Part shown: one piece after another, positions 11,076 through 30,812 of the stretch
Layout: each line of letters begins with the position of its first letter
Position numbering within the stretch: position 1 is the first letter of the stretch
DNA from: Tiliqua scincoides
Taxonomy: Eukaryota; Chordata; Lepidosauria; Squamata; Scincidae
Direction: 5' to 3'
Assembly: GCF_035046505.1 (NCBI RefSeq)
Contig: NC_089824.1
Location: 224,334,244-224,398,243, forward strand
Length of the DNA: 64,000 bases
Notes under the pieces: model-generated
Seen by the model: only the letters and a program-made list of their open reading frames with translations
Databases searched by the model: none
Told to the model about the DNA's origin: nothing
Made by a program: the position numbers and the translations under genes

Positions 11076-11473
11076 GCAGGTCTCTTGTTATCTGGTGTGC
11101 TCCCTGGGGCATTTGGTGGGCCGCTGTGAGATACAGGAAGCTGGGCTAGATGGGCCTCTGGCCTGATCCAGTGGGGCTGTTCTTATGTTCTTAACTACAA
11201 TTCCCAGGAAGCCTTGCAGGTCTCTTGTTATCTGGTGTGCTCCCTGGGGCATTTGGTGGGCCGCTGTGAGATACAGGAAGCTGGACTAGATGGGCCTCTG
11301 GCCTGATCCAGTGGGGCTGTTCTTATGTTCTTATCTACAATTCCCAGAATGCCTTGCAGGTCTCTTGTTATCTGGTGTGCTCCCTGGGGCATTTGGTGGG
11401 CTGCTGTGAGATACAGGAAGCTGGACTAGATGGGCCTATGGCCTGATCCAGCGGGGCTGCTCTTATGTTCATT
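10941..11473 (+). repeat. Tandem array, 140-bp period, built from CR1 tail
   Basis: The phrase TCTCTTGTTATCTGGTGTGC begins at 10941, 11081, 11221 and 11361, an exact 140-base spacing. Each of the first three units is the last about 112 bases of the CR1 tail plus a 28-base spacer (AACTACAATTCCCAGGAAGC and CTTGCAGG). The fourth unit ends in the tail. Units differ at few positions, so the array is recent or homogenised. Confidence 0.95.
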
Positions 11474-12566
11474 GTGTGGGTGCCCTGAGACTGGCACAAA
11501 CAGCCAGCAGCAGCATGGGAGGACCCTCCAGATCAGGAATCTGCAGGTACCTGGAAGAAACAGACTTAGGAGGAGTGCCTGGCTTGCATCTTAAGGGGGT
11601 AGGGGTCCAAATCCTGATGCCCAGAGGACAGCTGCCCAAAGCACTCTTGAGCTCCCTTGAGCTCTGAGCATGGCAGGGTCATGAGTGAGGGATTCATGCC
11701 AGAGCAACCAGTCCAAGGGCACAGGGGTTGATCCTGCCAGTTGCAAGCTTGAAACAGGATGCTTACTGGCTGGGATGAGTCAGAGCTGCCTTGCTTCTGA
11801 CATTGTGGGCCAGTATATCTCTATGAAGGCTCCTGGCCCTCACTCCACAGCTCCTGCAGTGGAGCCAGCAGGAATGTCTGCCCCCAGGCTTCCCACCCCG
11901 ATAGAGACGGGTGCGTCACAAGCAGAAATCCCACAGACAAGTGCCAGCGGAGCTTGAAACCACTGCAGGCGATGGTCTCCTGCTGCCACAGAGGACCCGG
12001 TTCCTTGACACAGCACAACTCTCCAGCCCGACCCCTTGCCCCTCGTGAGCCAACTGGCTCTCAGACCTCAATGGGGCCAGCAGTCAGGTGAGAACAAGCA
12101 CCCCCATTTGCTGAGCAGGGCTCCTGTTGCCACTTCATCATTCACCTCCATCTCTCCCCGCCAATGGTCAAATGGCAGCCTTCTGTTGCCCCCCATGAGT
12201 GTGAGATTCAGTAGGAAGGAGGCTTCCCTGAGACTCTGAATCGGCGCCATTGCAGAACCACATGGCCAGGCAGGCGCTTGGTGTAATCTCTGTCCTCGGC
12301 ATCCAGATTCCCTGAGAACAATATCCCAGCCCGCTCAGCTGCTGAGCCTGGCCAGCCGCGGCATCCAAGACCACCTGGCCAGGGAAGACACCTGGGGGAG
12401 GGTCAGGACAGAGACCTTGTCACTGCTGGGCTTCTCAGGATCCAGCCCAAGAGTACTGGTGTGTCTTCTGATCTGGCCCCTGTGTGTAGTCAAGTTCTCA
12501 CCCAAAGAGGGAGGGGTAATAGCCTCCTTAGGCTAATGCCCAAGCAAGTGCAGCTGGGGTGCCGCT
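11474..12566. other. Intergenic DNA downstream of MMP9, nothing recognised
   Basis: No exon, RNA gene or clear repeat was recognised between the CR1-tail array and the LINE fragment. Confidence 0.4.
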
Positions 12567-12652
12567 CAGAGGCCAGGGTTTCCCACCTGTTGAGGTCCAC
12601 TCCTAAGGCCTTCAGATCCCTCTTGCAGATGTCCTTGTATCGTAGCTGTATG
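12567..12652 (-). mobile_element. Fragment of finger-bearing LINE
   Basis: The minus strand matches the DICKRDLKALGVDLNKWETL segment found at 31.6, 45.3 and 48.4 kb. Only this internal piece is present. Confidence 0.8.
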
Positions 12653-12654
12653 CA

Positions 12655-12735
12655 CATCTACTCAGAAAAGTCCCATTAGAGTCATTGGAACTTACTCCCA
12701 GGAAAATGAGGATAGGATTGGGCTGTGAGTCATTT
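12655..12735 (+). mobile_element. Short dispersed repeat (ACTCAGAAAAGTCCCATT type)
   Basis: The piece ACTCAGAAAAGTCCCATTAG to CAGGAAAATGAGGATAGGAT resembles a short repeat common in reptile genomes. A more degraded relative lies at 57660-57705. Family not named. Confidence 0.45.
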
Positions 12736-12964
12736 AGTTGTGGTTGTTGAAAACCCACCACTTACTGCGGGGGCAGGGGGATGTCAATTTGGAGACTGAT
12801 GCTGCTTCACAAACTGGCTTCAGGGCCTCACCTCGGACCCAGGACTGCTTCCCCTAGCTCTTCCTTCACCCAGTTGTGGTTTCCATGTGCTTTAAAGGTT
12901 CTTCCCACCCACCTCTGAGCACCCCTAGCAGACACAACACTCCAGGTTGGAAGCCAGGCTGGTG

Positions 12965-13366
12965 TTTATTAGGAGAGTGCAAGATGTGAGAGAGGAACTG
13001 AACTGTGGGCTGGGAAGGAGAGGTAAGAGGGTCCCTTTGGGGGGGGGTCATGGGCAGCCTCCTCTTTTCAGCAGGTCTAGAGGGGCCTTCACTGTAGCAG
13101 GGTCATGCTCGAGCAGACAGCACAATCACCACGTCAACAGTCCAACATACAGCACTCGGTGAGCTGGGCAGCTGGCAAAGGGCAGACTGGCTGGAGCGGG
13201 GAGCCTGCTGGCTGCCAGTGGTGCAGACTGCTGGGCCTGCCTGGGCATGCGCCCACCTTGGACTCCTGGCTGACTACATGCAGAGGCCCAAGACTGCAGG
13301 ATGGTCAGCAAATCCTGGCGCCAGGGCAGGGTACCGCAGGAGTGTCCCAGTGGCACTGGGCTGATG
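12965..13366 (-). other. MMP9: MMP9 3' UTR with poly(A) signal
   Basis: The sense strand contains AATAAA at 12970-12965, about 400 bases past the stop codon. Cleavage is expected some 10-30 bases further left. No earlier canonical signal was seen. Extent is inferred. Confidence 0.7.
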
Positions 13367-22571
<9,205 letters not shown>

Positions 22572-22623
22572 GGTGGCCAGTCAGTGCTCCAGGTGCAGTC
22601 CTCTGGCTTTGCTCTGCCCGTCT

Positions 22624-22692
22624 GCCACCAGGAGCCCTGCCTTGCCGGCCTGTTTATACTCTGGCTGGGGGGCGGGTAGAGGGGGTGAGTCA
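22624..22692 (-). promoter_or_regulatory. MMP9: MMP9 core promoter: TATA box, GC box, AP-1 site
   Basis: On the sense strand a TATAAA lies at 22658-22653, about 85 bases before the ATG. A GGGGCGGG box on the opposite strand spans about 22669-22676. A perfect AP-1 site, TGAGTCA (TGACTCA on the sense strand), lies at 22686-22692. Human MMP9 has the same elements in the same order upstream of a TATA-like box, with AP-1 as the main phorbol-ester/cytokine element. The transcription start is inferred near 22624. Confidence 0.75.
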
Positions 22693-24722
22693 CTGCTCTG
22701 GGCAGAGCAGGAAATGCAGAGCCAGGCTGGGGGGTTCACCACTTCCTGGGGCTGTCTCAACACCTTGTTTACTAAGTGGACAGGAAGTGTGAAATCCAGC
22801 GAGGACAGGCAGTGCGGTTTCAGGGAGGAAGATGGTGGGAAGGGTTTGTCCTTCCTCACCCCAAGGGCACCCCGTGGCCAGGAATCCCTTGCATCTCTGG
22901 TCTCCTCTACTGGAGGTCTTCCTGGTCTGCCCGTCACTGCATCCCACGGGCTTCAGGTGGGCCACGCACAGCCGTTGAGAAGCCAGATCTCTCTCCTGGG
23001 CACTTAGACCCAGTGATCCAGCAGCACAAGGAGGAAAAGCTTTCTGGGATCTCGCCCTTGGAGCACTGCAGAAGGGAGCCCCCTTGACCCCTTGGCGTGT
23101 TTGAGCTCTCCACAGCTCCTCGTCTGGGTTTTGCTGCTGGCTGATCCCTGATCCAAGCAGGACTCTGTCCCCCAGATGTCTTCCCAAGGCAGCCAGGCAG
23201 GCAGGCAGCCAGTCACGGCGTTCCAAGGCCTGCACTCATACCTGCAGCTGGTGCACCACCTAACCGTGAGACAAGCTGTGGACAAAAGCGGTGGAGCTGT
23301 TGGTGCCCCAGGTGGAGGGAAGGGGGCCATCACTGCAGCTCCAGGAGTCCTTGCAGTGGTGCCTGGATGGGAGGAGCCCCCCGCAAGGGAGCCTAGGTCA
23401 TGCCAAAGAGCAGTGCCCAGAGTGCCTCTTGATGGCTCCTCCTGGGTCTGGCAAAGCCTCCCTCACCTTTGGCCCTCCAGCTGCTGTGCCACATGGCCAA
23501 AGCTCAGAGGGCCTGCTTGCTCAGATCCTCGTAGACACAAGTGTGGCTGCTGTCAAAAGCAGGCCTGGTTCTTCAGCAGCTGGCCATCTCCCAGCATTGA
23601 GCCTGGCCACGTGGCAACAGAGCCCCGTCAGAGGGGATTGCAGGGGGTACCTGGGCCCAGGAGCCAAAGGGGCAGGCAAAAATGTCCTGGGATCGCAGAA
23701 AATGTTTGCGTGTATTGTGGGAAGTCTGGCATTCACATCTTGAGTGAGCCTTCGCAGCTTTACGTGTTGTAATTCGTAGAAATTATGATCCAGTGTAAGA
23801 GGAATGGAAAAACTTTGTATTCCCCAATAAAACTCCTCTCAGAGGCCCTGTGCCTGGCGCTGCCTGGAGCTCAGAGGCACCTGACACCAGCTCAGAATGA
23901 CTCCAGGGGTTTGTATGGCCTGGTTCTTGCGCTTGTGGCTTGACTGACTGTGTGTGTCTCTGACAAGGTGGTTTTTATCATCTTATTGCTGCCACCGCCG
24001 CTGCGGTGCTTGTTCAGTGGTTGGCTGCCTTGTGAACGCTGGACTTATACTTGGAATGAATAAAACAAATTCCATCCAACGTCAGGACCAAGGAGGAAGA
24101 AGCTGGGGAGATGAGGCCAGGACAGCCCAAGGGGCTCGGCGGAAGGGACTGGGGTGACAGCCAAGCACCCCTTGCCCCTGGCAGCAGCCACTGTGGCCTG
24201 CTGTGGCCTGCTGCTCCGAGGAGGCTGCCTCGGCTGTGCCCGGGGTCCTCACCACTCTGGAGGAGGCCCTCGCCTGGCCTGATGCTGCACAGAGGAGGCC
24301 TCTCTTCCTGGCCTCATCCGGTCTCTGTTGGCAGGTGGGGTCTGTTTCCTCCCTCAGGCTCCAGCAGACCTTTCGTCCATAAGGTCCAAGGTGTTTTTAT
24401 TTTATTACAGATACAGGTAAGGAAAATGGGTTAGACTTTGGGCAGGTACTACACAGGTTACACATGAGGATATGGCCCTAGATAAAATACTTTCAAAAAT
24501 GAAACATAATGTCCAAGGTCCCAGGCAGGGCTCTGCCCCTGCCCAGAAGACACTTTTTCTCCAACCTGGAAGACCTGCCCCACCCCAACTCCTCAATGAA
24601 TTAGGAACAGAGTCACACGGTGGTGGATGCGCCTCCTCGTAAGTGTGGAGTCTGCTGTTTCATGCACTGCAGCTGTAGAGGGAGATCTTGACTGTTGCTA
24701 CGTGTTGTAGGGTGACTGTGTG
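22693..24722. other. MMP9 upstream flank, no gene recognised
   Basis: Plus-strand AATAAA motifs lie near 23826 and 24058, but no upstream coding region with homology was seen. The first few hundred bases may hold distal MMP9 regulatory sites (for example GGAAA and AGGAAGTG ETS/NFAT-like words), which cannot be judged by eye. Confidence 0.4.
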
Positions 24723-24730
24723 GTCTAGCG

Positions 24731-25066
24731 CAGGGGTCTCAAACTCGTTTCATACAGAGGGCCAGATAGCATTCATGATGCCTGCTGAGGGCTGGAAGTG
24801 ATGTCATCAGGCAGGAAGTGATGTCATTAAACAGGTCATAACCAAAAATAAGAACCTTTTCTCAGGAAATCATTAGCTTCAAATGACAGAAGAGGAATTA
24901 CGCAAATCTTGATCATATTTCAAGAGAAAGGAGAGCACAATTTTCATGAGGGCTGCCCTTTCAGCAGCAACATCTCAGCACTGATCAGCAGCTGAAAGCC
25001 TGAGGGCTGGACAAACAGTGTCCTCGGGCCACATCCAGCCCCCGGGCCTTGTGTTTGACACCCCTG
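24731..25066. mobile_element. hAT-type non-autonomous DNA transposon
   Basis: The 336-bp element has inverted ends CAGGGGTCTCAAAC and, read back, CAGGGGTGTCAAAC. It is flanked by an 8-bp duplication (GTCTAGCG at 24723-24730, GTCTAGTG at 25067-25074, one mismatch). Short ends and an 8-bp duplication are the hAT hallmark. There is no transposase frame. Confidence 0.88.
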
Positions 25067-25965
25067 GTCTAGTGTATCTTCAAGCAAAAGGCTGCTGCAC
25101 CACCCCCACCCCACCCCCACCCTGCACATGTGTTTCTGCCCTTGTCTCAGCAACAGGCCCTGGGAGCAGCAAGCTGCCTTTTTGCTGTGTGCCCTAGGAA
25201 GGGAGGGGAGCTGGGGCAAAATACAGGGACAGCAGGCCCAGTGCAGTGCTTTGGCTGAGATTGGGCAGCTGCTGTTCTGGCTGCAGACCCGACTACACCC
25301 GACGCTCCTTCCTTCCTCCATGAGGTCACCTACTGCATAGCCCATATATGGAGCAGGAAGGGTGCCGGCAATCCAAGTCCCTTCTTTGTCACCCATGCCA
25401 GGTCCCCCAAAGCCTCTACAGAACAGACTCCGTCTCCGCTCCCCATCCACGGTCTGGCATGAGTGTGCAGGTTCCTGTTAGCGAAAAGGGGAAGAGGGCC
25501 CTGGAAACCAGCCACTGAGTCACAGCCAGCCGCTCTGACACACCGATGGTCACAGGGAATCCCCTCCACCCCCACCTCAGCCAGGCACCCATGGAGGAGC
25601 CCTTGCCTGGTGGCTGCTGACAAAATCCGCGAGGACCAAGACGCTGCAGGGGCTTCAAATGGGATCGAAAGGCCTCGATGCTCCAGAAACACTGGCCAGA
25701 TCGCAGGTGCCCCTGCCCTATTTGGAATGCCTCCCCCTTCCCAGGCAAGACACAGCACTGGGGATGCTCAGCACCCTTCTTCAATCACGGTTGCTCAACA
25801 CAAGCACAAAACACAGCTGTTCATTCACTTCACAGCCAAGCTGTGCATACCCTTTCCAAGAGGGGCAGGATCAGAAAACAGGCCTCTTTCTGTGTGTGTG
25901 TGTGGGTGGGGGGGGGGGCTGGTTACTGGCAAAACATGGAGTGACACAAATCCACAAAAACCAGC

Positions 25966-26590
25966 ACATAAGAACCTCAGAAGAGCCTGGCTGCAGGCCA
26001 ACCTAGTCCAGCTTCCTGCATCTCACACTGGCCCACCAGGTCCCTCATCCCCAGATGCTGCATCCTGCCTGGGAGGGGGGAGGCATTCCAGAGCAAACAG
26101 GGCACCACCACCTGTGCCGTCTGGAGGCACCCCCCCAACCCCAAGTATGCATCTCAACCCAGAGCATTGGGTTCTCTGCATTCTCTGTGCTTCTCCTTGA
26201 ACATAAGAAGAGCCCCACTGGATCAGGCCAAAGGCCCTTCTAGTCAAGCTTCCTGGATCTCACAGCAGCCCACCAGATGCCCCAGGGAGCACAAGAGACA
26301 ACAGACACAACCTGCGGCCTGGTGCCCTCCCCTGTTCACTTCCCCACAGGCAGCTGTCCCACAGGCAAAGACACCACGCAGCCCACAAGAAAAGCCTACA
26401 GTCTGCCTGGAAGTGACCAGTGTGAGCCTGGCTGCTGCTCAGTGAGGTTGTTGACCTGCTCCTTCCAGTCAGGCCCTTGCGCTCTGGAAATTCCATGGCA
26501 GTCAGTGAACCAACCACTGCAGCCAGACTTGCTACTGGCCTGTCTGTTGGATCACTTGCAAGAGCACAGCATCCCTGCTGGGAAGAAATG
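25966..26590. repeat. Unnamed dispersed repeat, copy 1, with CR1 tail insertion
   Basis: Segments such as TCTGGAGGCACC, TGTGCTTCTCCTTG, CCACAGGCAAAGACACCA and GCAGCCAGAC recur in the same order at 35735-36130. A CR1-like 3' tail (about 26199-26340, minus) interrupts this copy, and a CR1-tail-like head lies at 25966-26060. It may be a diverged CR1-related family. Confidence 0.6.
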
Positions 26591-26663
26591 GTTGGCAACC
26601 CAACTCAAGTGTTTCCCTTTCAGAGGCTGCTCTGTTGCTGATACAGTTCAATAAAAAGACTGA

Positions 26664-27195
26664 GGGTGCAATCCTAGGAGCGCAGCAGTCGCAAACGTGA
26701 CTTAAGGCATGTTTGCACCTCCTCTGGAGTCAACTGGACAGGCGCAGGGATGCGCGCCCGCCCACAGAGGCTGAATCCAGTCTCCGTGCTGTCTTATGGG
26801 GAAGCCTTGCATCAGCCGAGCTTGGCCAACGCAAGGCTCTGGGGAGGATGGGGAGGAGGTGGGAGGGAGGTGTTCTGGGGCAGGGGGAGGGTGGTCCCAG
26901 GGGCAGGTGGGGAGTGGGAGGTGGGGCTGGGACCTGGCAGATATAGCCGGATCCTAGCCCCTGTTCCTGAGCAGTGCGGAGTGGCTGCAAGCCGCTCCGC
27001 TCTCCTCGGACTTATGCCACCTACAGAACTGGTACAAGTCTAAGGAGACCCATTGGAGCTGCAGTAGCTTACATGGGGGTAAGGGGAAGAGTTTCCCCTT
27101 GTCACTGGCTGAGCCACTTTGGGCCCCTATCTTGCGCTGGATACAGCGCAGACCTCCTGGCCTGCCTGTTCCAGCGCAAGATAGGATTGCGCTGT
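26664..27195. mobile_element. MITE-like element with GCAATCCTA ends, copy 1
   Basis: It begins GGTGCAATCCTA and ends TAGGATTGCGCT, short inverted ends. Internal words such as GGCTGCAAGCCGCTCC and CTCTCCTCGGACTT recur at 42426-42795. Superfamily not identified. Confidence 0.5.
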
Positions 27196-28505
27196 GAGTG
27201 AATCACATGTGTTGTCTCCTTGTGAACAGACACCTTTGTTGTTTCTTACCTCATCTGACCACAGGTTTGGACACTGCAAGGGGGAGAGACCCCCAGTACT
27301 GGCCCTATACTTGCCCCCCACCCCTGATGGACTCCGTGAGTGCTGCTGGGCATGGTGTTGTCCAGGCCTGCAGCAACCGTGTGATGGTGGTGCAGAGACC
27401 GAATAGGACTGGGCTGCAAATATCCTGCCCTAGACTGATTCACCTGCCAGACGCCGTGCACTACCCCACTTTCTGGGTCAGCATCCCCATGTCCCTGTAT
27501 TCAGACTGGGGATCTCTCCCCACTTACGCAGGTTTCAACAGAGCTATCATTCTGGTCCTCCCCAAACAGAGTATCACAAAGGCTGAGCTGCATCTTGAGC
27601 CCTCCTGGCAGTTACAGCTCGTTCTACATGCCCAGAAAGGACCAGCTGCCCCTGCAGCTCCCATGAGCCGGAGTGCTGCTGCCTGCTGGGCCAGTTTCTG
27701 GGGCTGGTTAGCTCAGGATTGTCCACGCAGACGGGCTGCTGCTCTGCAGGGGTCAGGTAGCCCTAGCTGGAGATGCCGCCTAGGACTGCTGCACACAAGG
27801 CAGGGGCTGCCTCAGCACTGAGCCCCGGACTCCCAGCCCTCTTCCAGAAGAGGGAAATTTTTGCTTGAAACCTTGCTTGACTGCCAGCCGCCTTGTCCCC
27901 TTGTTTTATCCCACAGGTGGGACAGAAATGTTTTTAAACAAATACATTCCAGCAGATGCAGCTTTCCTCCCTCTTGCACCTGCCCACAGTTCCTTTTCTC
28001 CAGGGAGGCAGCACAGACGTTGCTCTTTCTCCCAGGATGTCTTGCTGCAGTCTGAGATGCTTTTTTGCAGAAGCACAGTTGGAAAAGCATAGTTGACAGT
28101 GCAACCTTATGCATGTTTCCTGAGAGCTCAGTCACACTGTGTTCCGGAGGGGGGGGGGGGAACTCACTTGAACTCAAGTCTTCTGAGAACTGCAGCTTCA
28201 GTTTGCAAAAAAGAAAAGAAAAAATTCCTCCTCGGCTCCACCTGAAGGCTGTAGAGAGGGGTGTTCATTGTGCCAAGCGACGTCCTAGACCTCCACAGAA
28301 CGGAATCCTGGGCTGGAACAAACAAGGTGAAGTTCAACAGGGACTGCCCTTAGGCACAAATAATCAAAGACACAGCGCAGAATGGGAGATGCTGGCTTGG
28401 CAGCACAACGAGCAGCAGTGACCACAAGAGGAACAGGAGTCAGCCGAGTGTCGCGGCTGCAAAGGCGGCAAATGCCATTTTCTCCTGCATTAGCAGAACT
28501 GTAGC
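27196..28505. other. Intergenic DNA, nothing recognised
   Basis: No exon or known repeat stood out. A run of 12 G lies at about 28148. Confidence 0.35.
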
Positions 28506-28510
28506 TTCCA

Positions 28511-29205
28511 AGTCCTGGTTCCACTTTGCTCTGCACTGGTCAGACCTCACCTGGAGTGCTGTGTCCAGTTCTGGGCACCCACTTTAAGAAAGATGGAGCC
28601 AAACGGGAGCGGGTTCAGAGGAGAGCGACAAGGATGATCCAGGGGCTGGAGGACAAGATCGGCGACAGTGTCTGGAACCTTTCTTCATTCCACAACCCCA
28701 GTCAGTCCACCAAGTCTGAGACTGTGGACCCAGCACCCTCCTGCCACCCCCACCCTGCCCCCCACCTCTTGTGCCTGCACAACAATGTTGTGAGGCAGCA
28801 GCCAGAGCAGGGCCAGCCTGAGGAGATGCAAAGCAAGACAGCAAGAAGAAGCTGTGCAGGATTAGATCAAGAACTCAGTTTTGATCAGCCAGGACCATTA
28901 CTGGATTGGATCCAAGCCCTCTCTTGGCACTGGCTTTGAAGGGTTCCGCAACACCCCCGAAAGAGGCTCCATGATCCTGTTGGGTCACGACCCACAGGTT
29001 AAAGAAGACCCACAGCTCTCTGAGGAAAGGCTAAGGGAACTTGGTATATGTGGCCTGGAGAAGAGAAGGCTGAGGGGGCTGTGACAGCCCCCTTCAAATC
29101 CCTGAAGGACTGGGCCAAGGAGGGGGTAATGATTTGTTCTCTGCTGCACAGAGAGTAGGACTAGATCCTTCCTAATCCTCGACAAGCACTCAGACCTCCC
29201 GCACT
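28511..29205 (+). mobile_element. Old CR1 LINE, interrupted
   Basis: [17 protein letters not shown] and [15 protein letters not shown] at 28530-28650 are CR1 RT. The frame resumes at about 29000 (SEERLRELGICGLEKRRL) after about 350 unrelated bases. More diverged than the copies at 8 or 33 kb. Confidence 0.75.
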
Positions 29206-29374
29206 TGAGCAGACTGCCTTCAAACGTGCAAAATTGGTTCTCTCCTGACACCTACATAAAGGCAGAACATGGATTTACGTGTGCATTTGAGGGGGTGCTG
29301 GAGGTGTGTGCAACAGCTAGTAGCCACCAGCCATGAAACAAGTGATTCAGCTGTGCCAAAGCCTAGCGAGCCTG

Positions 29375-29510
29375 TAATCATAGTCAAAGGCTTGGGAGGA
29401 CCTTCAAGGCCATCTAGTCCAACCCCCTGCTTTAAGTAGGAACACCTGCTCTGGAGCATCCCCAAAAAGTGGCACCCAGGCCTGTGCTTGAAGACCCCAA
29501 GTGAGGGAGA
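29375..29510 (-). mobile_element. Classic CR1 3' tail, old subfamily
   Basis: AGGCCATCTAGTCCAACCCC, CTGCTTTAAGTAGGAACACC and GTGCTTGAAGACC are the conserved CR1 3' region in reverse orientation. Confidence 0.75.
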
Positions 29511-29554
29511 ACATACTACTCCCCTCAGTAATCAGCTTCCTTGTCAAACTGCCC

Positions 29555-29998
29555 AAGGAATTAAGTCGGATAGAGGTGAAAAAAGAAGATGTTTCAGACC
29601 TAATTGACAAATTAAAGATCAGAAAGTCACCCGGCCCAGATGGCATCCACACAAGAGCTTTTAAGAGTTATCCACTGCAGAGTGGCTGTGAACATCCTAA
29701 GAAGTGGACTGGATTGGACAAATTTCTGGAGGAAAAATCCATCACAGGTTACAAGGCATGATGGGTCTGTGCAACCTCCTGATTTTAGAAATGGGCTATG
29801 CAGTGGTGGCTAAGTTTGCAGACGACACCAAACTTTTCCAAGTGGTGAAGACCAGAAGTGATTGTGAGGAGCTCCAGAAGGATCTCTCCAGACTGGCAGA
29901 ATGGGCAGAAAAATGGCAGATGCGCTTCAATGTCAGCAAGTGTAAAGTCCTGCACATTGGGGCAAAAAATCAAAACTTCACATATAGGCTGATGTGAC
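29555..29998 (+). mobile_element. Scrambled CR1 pieces
   Basis: In order: RT N-terminal piece (KKEDVSDLIDKLKIRKSPGP, DGIHT), a 3' terminal piece ([14 protein letters not shown] and tail), then an RT middle piece (VAKFADDTKLFQVVKTRSD, VSKCKVLHIGAKNQNF). The order is not that of one CR1, so deletion or rearrangement has occurred. Confidence 0.8.
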
Positions 29999-30009
29999 AG
30001 ATCAGCTGT

Positions 30010-30131
30010 CACGTCTAGTTTTGGAGATACAGTATAGCCTCATTAGTGAATGGTTCAAGCAGCTTCCTCATGAGGAAGCTGCTTGAACCATTCACTAAAG
30101 AGGCTATACTATATCTCCAAAACTAGACGTG
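30010..30131. repeat. Near-perfect 122-bp palindrome
   Basis: Two 61-base arms meet at CTTCCTCA/TGAGGAAG (centre between 30070 and 30071). Only two mismatched positions were seen. The arms begin CACGTCTAGTTTTGGAGA. It lies between CR1 pieces and R4/Dong sequence. Confidence 0.95.
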
Positions 30132-30427
30132 ATAGGACAAAACGGATGCCATTTTTGGAATCAGCACCCCAAATATACCCAGGAATTGGTATAGCATTTA
30201 AGGAAGCAAAATGTGTGTTGGCCTGTGTTATTCGGAGGACCGTCTTCCCCCACCTCCTCCTCCTTCAAGGGGCAGCCTTCACGGAGCAGTTACTGCAGAA
30301 ACACCTTCAGGTGTCCTGTGCATTCTTTTCACAATGAGTCTGTCTGCTACTCAGGGAAGTGGGAGGTCCAAGATAATGCTTTTGAAAATAAAGGCAAGTG
30401 ACTGACGTTTGCTTGGTCACACCACCC

Positions 30428-30428
<1 letters not shown>

Positions 30429-30463
<35 letters not shown>
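30429..30463. repeat. (AAT)n microsatellite
   Basis: About 11 units of AAT directly upstream of an R4/Dong coding fragment. Confidence 0.95.
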
Positions 30464-30464
<1 letters not shown>

Positions 30465-30770
30465 TTGACAAAAAAGAACATGAAAAAGTTAGTAAATATC
30501 AGGATTTAAAAATTGAAATTCAAAGATTATGGCGCAAACCAGCAGTGGTTATCCCAGTGGTGACTGGTACACTGGGTGCAGTTCCAAAAAGGCTTGAACT
30601 GCATTTAAAACATCTGAAAGTTGACAAAATTACTATTGGTCAGACTCAAAAAGCTACCCGGCTTGGTTCAACAGACATCATTCGCAAATATATTATGACG
30701 TCCTAGGCCCCTTGGAGGGGCCTGATTAGTAATTAATGCCAAGTCCAGCTAAAAAATGGGCAACTGTGAT
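30464..30770 (+). mobile_element. R4/Dong-type LINE, C-terminal fragment
   Basis: The frame encodes KYQDLKIEIQRLWRKPAVVI, PVVTGTLGAVPKRL and TQKATRLGSTDIIRKY, typical of the C terminus of R4/Dong LINEs, which carry a restriction-like endonuclease. It starts in (AAT)n and its 3' UTR ends in (ATG)n. Confidence 0.8.
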
Positions 30771-30771
30771 A

Positions 30772-30774
30772 TGC

Positions 30775-30811
<37 letters not shown>
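30772..30811. repeat. (ATG)n microsatellite
   Basis: About 12 to 13 ATG units form the 3' end of the R4/Dong piece. Confidence 0.95.

Positions 30812-30812
<1 letters not shown>

Noticed and set aside
10941-11473. A CRISPR-like array of regular repeats
   Set aside because: The spacing is regular but both repeat and spacer are nearly identical in each unit, and the unit is a LINE tail. This is a eukaryotic tandem duplication.
23810-24065. A gene 3' end suggested by two AATAAA motifs on the plus strand
   Set aside because: No coding exon or conserved frame upstream; AATAAA occurs by chance in such DNA.
28526-28939. A 137-codon plus-strand frame as a small gene
   Set aside because: Its first part is CR1 reverse transcriptase; the rest is unrelated read-through.
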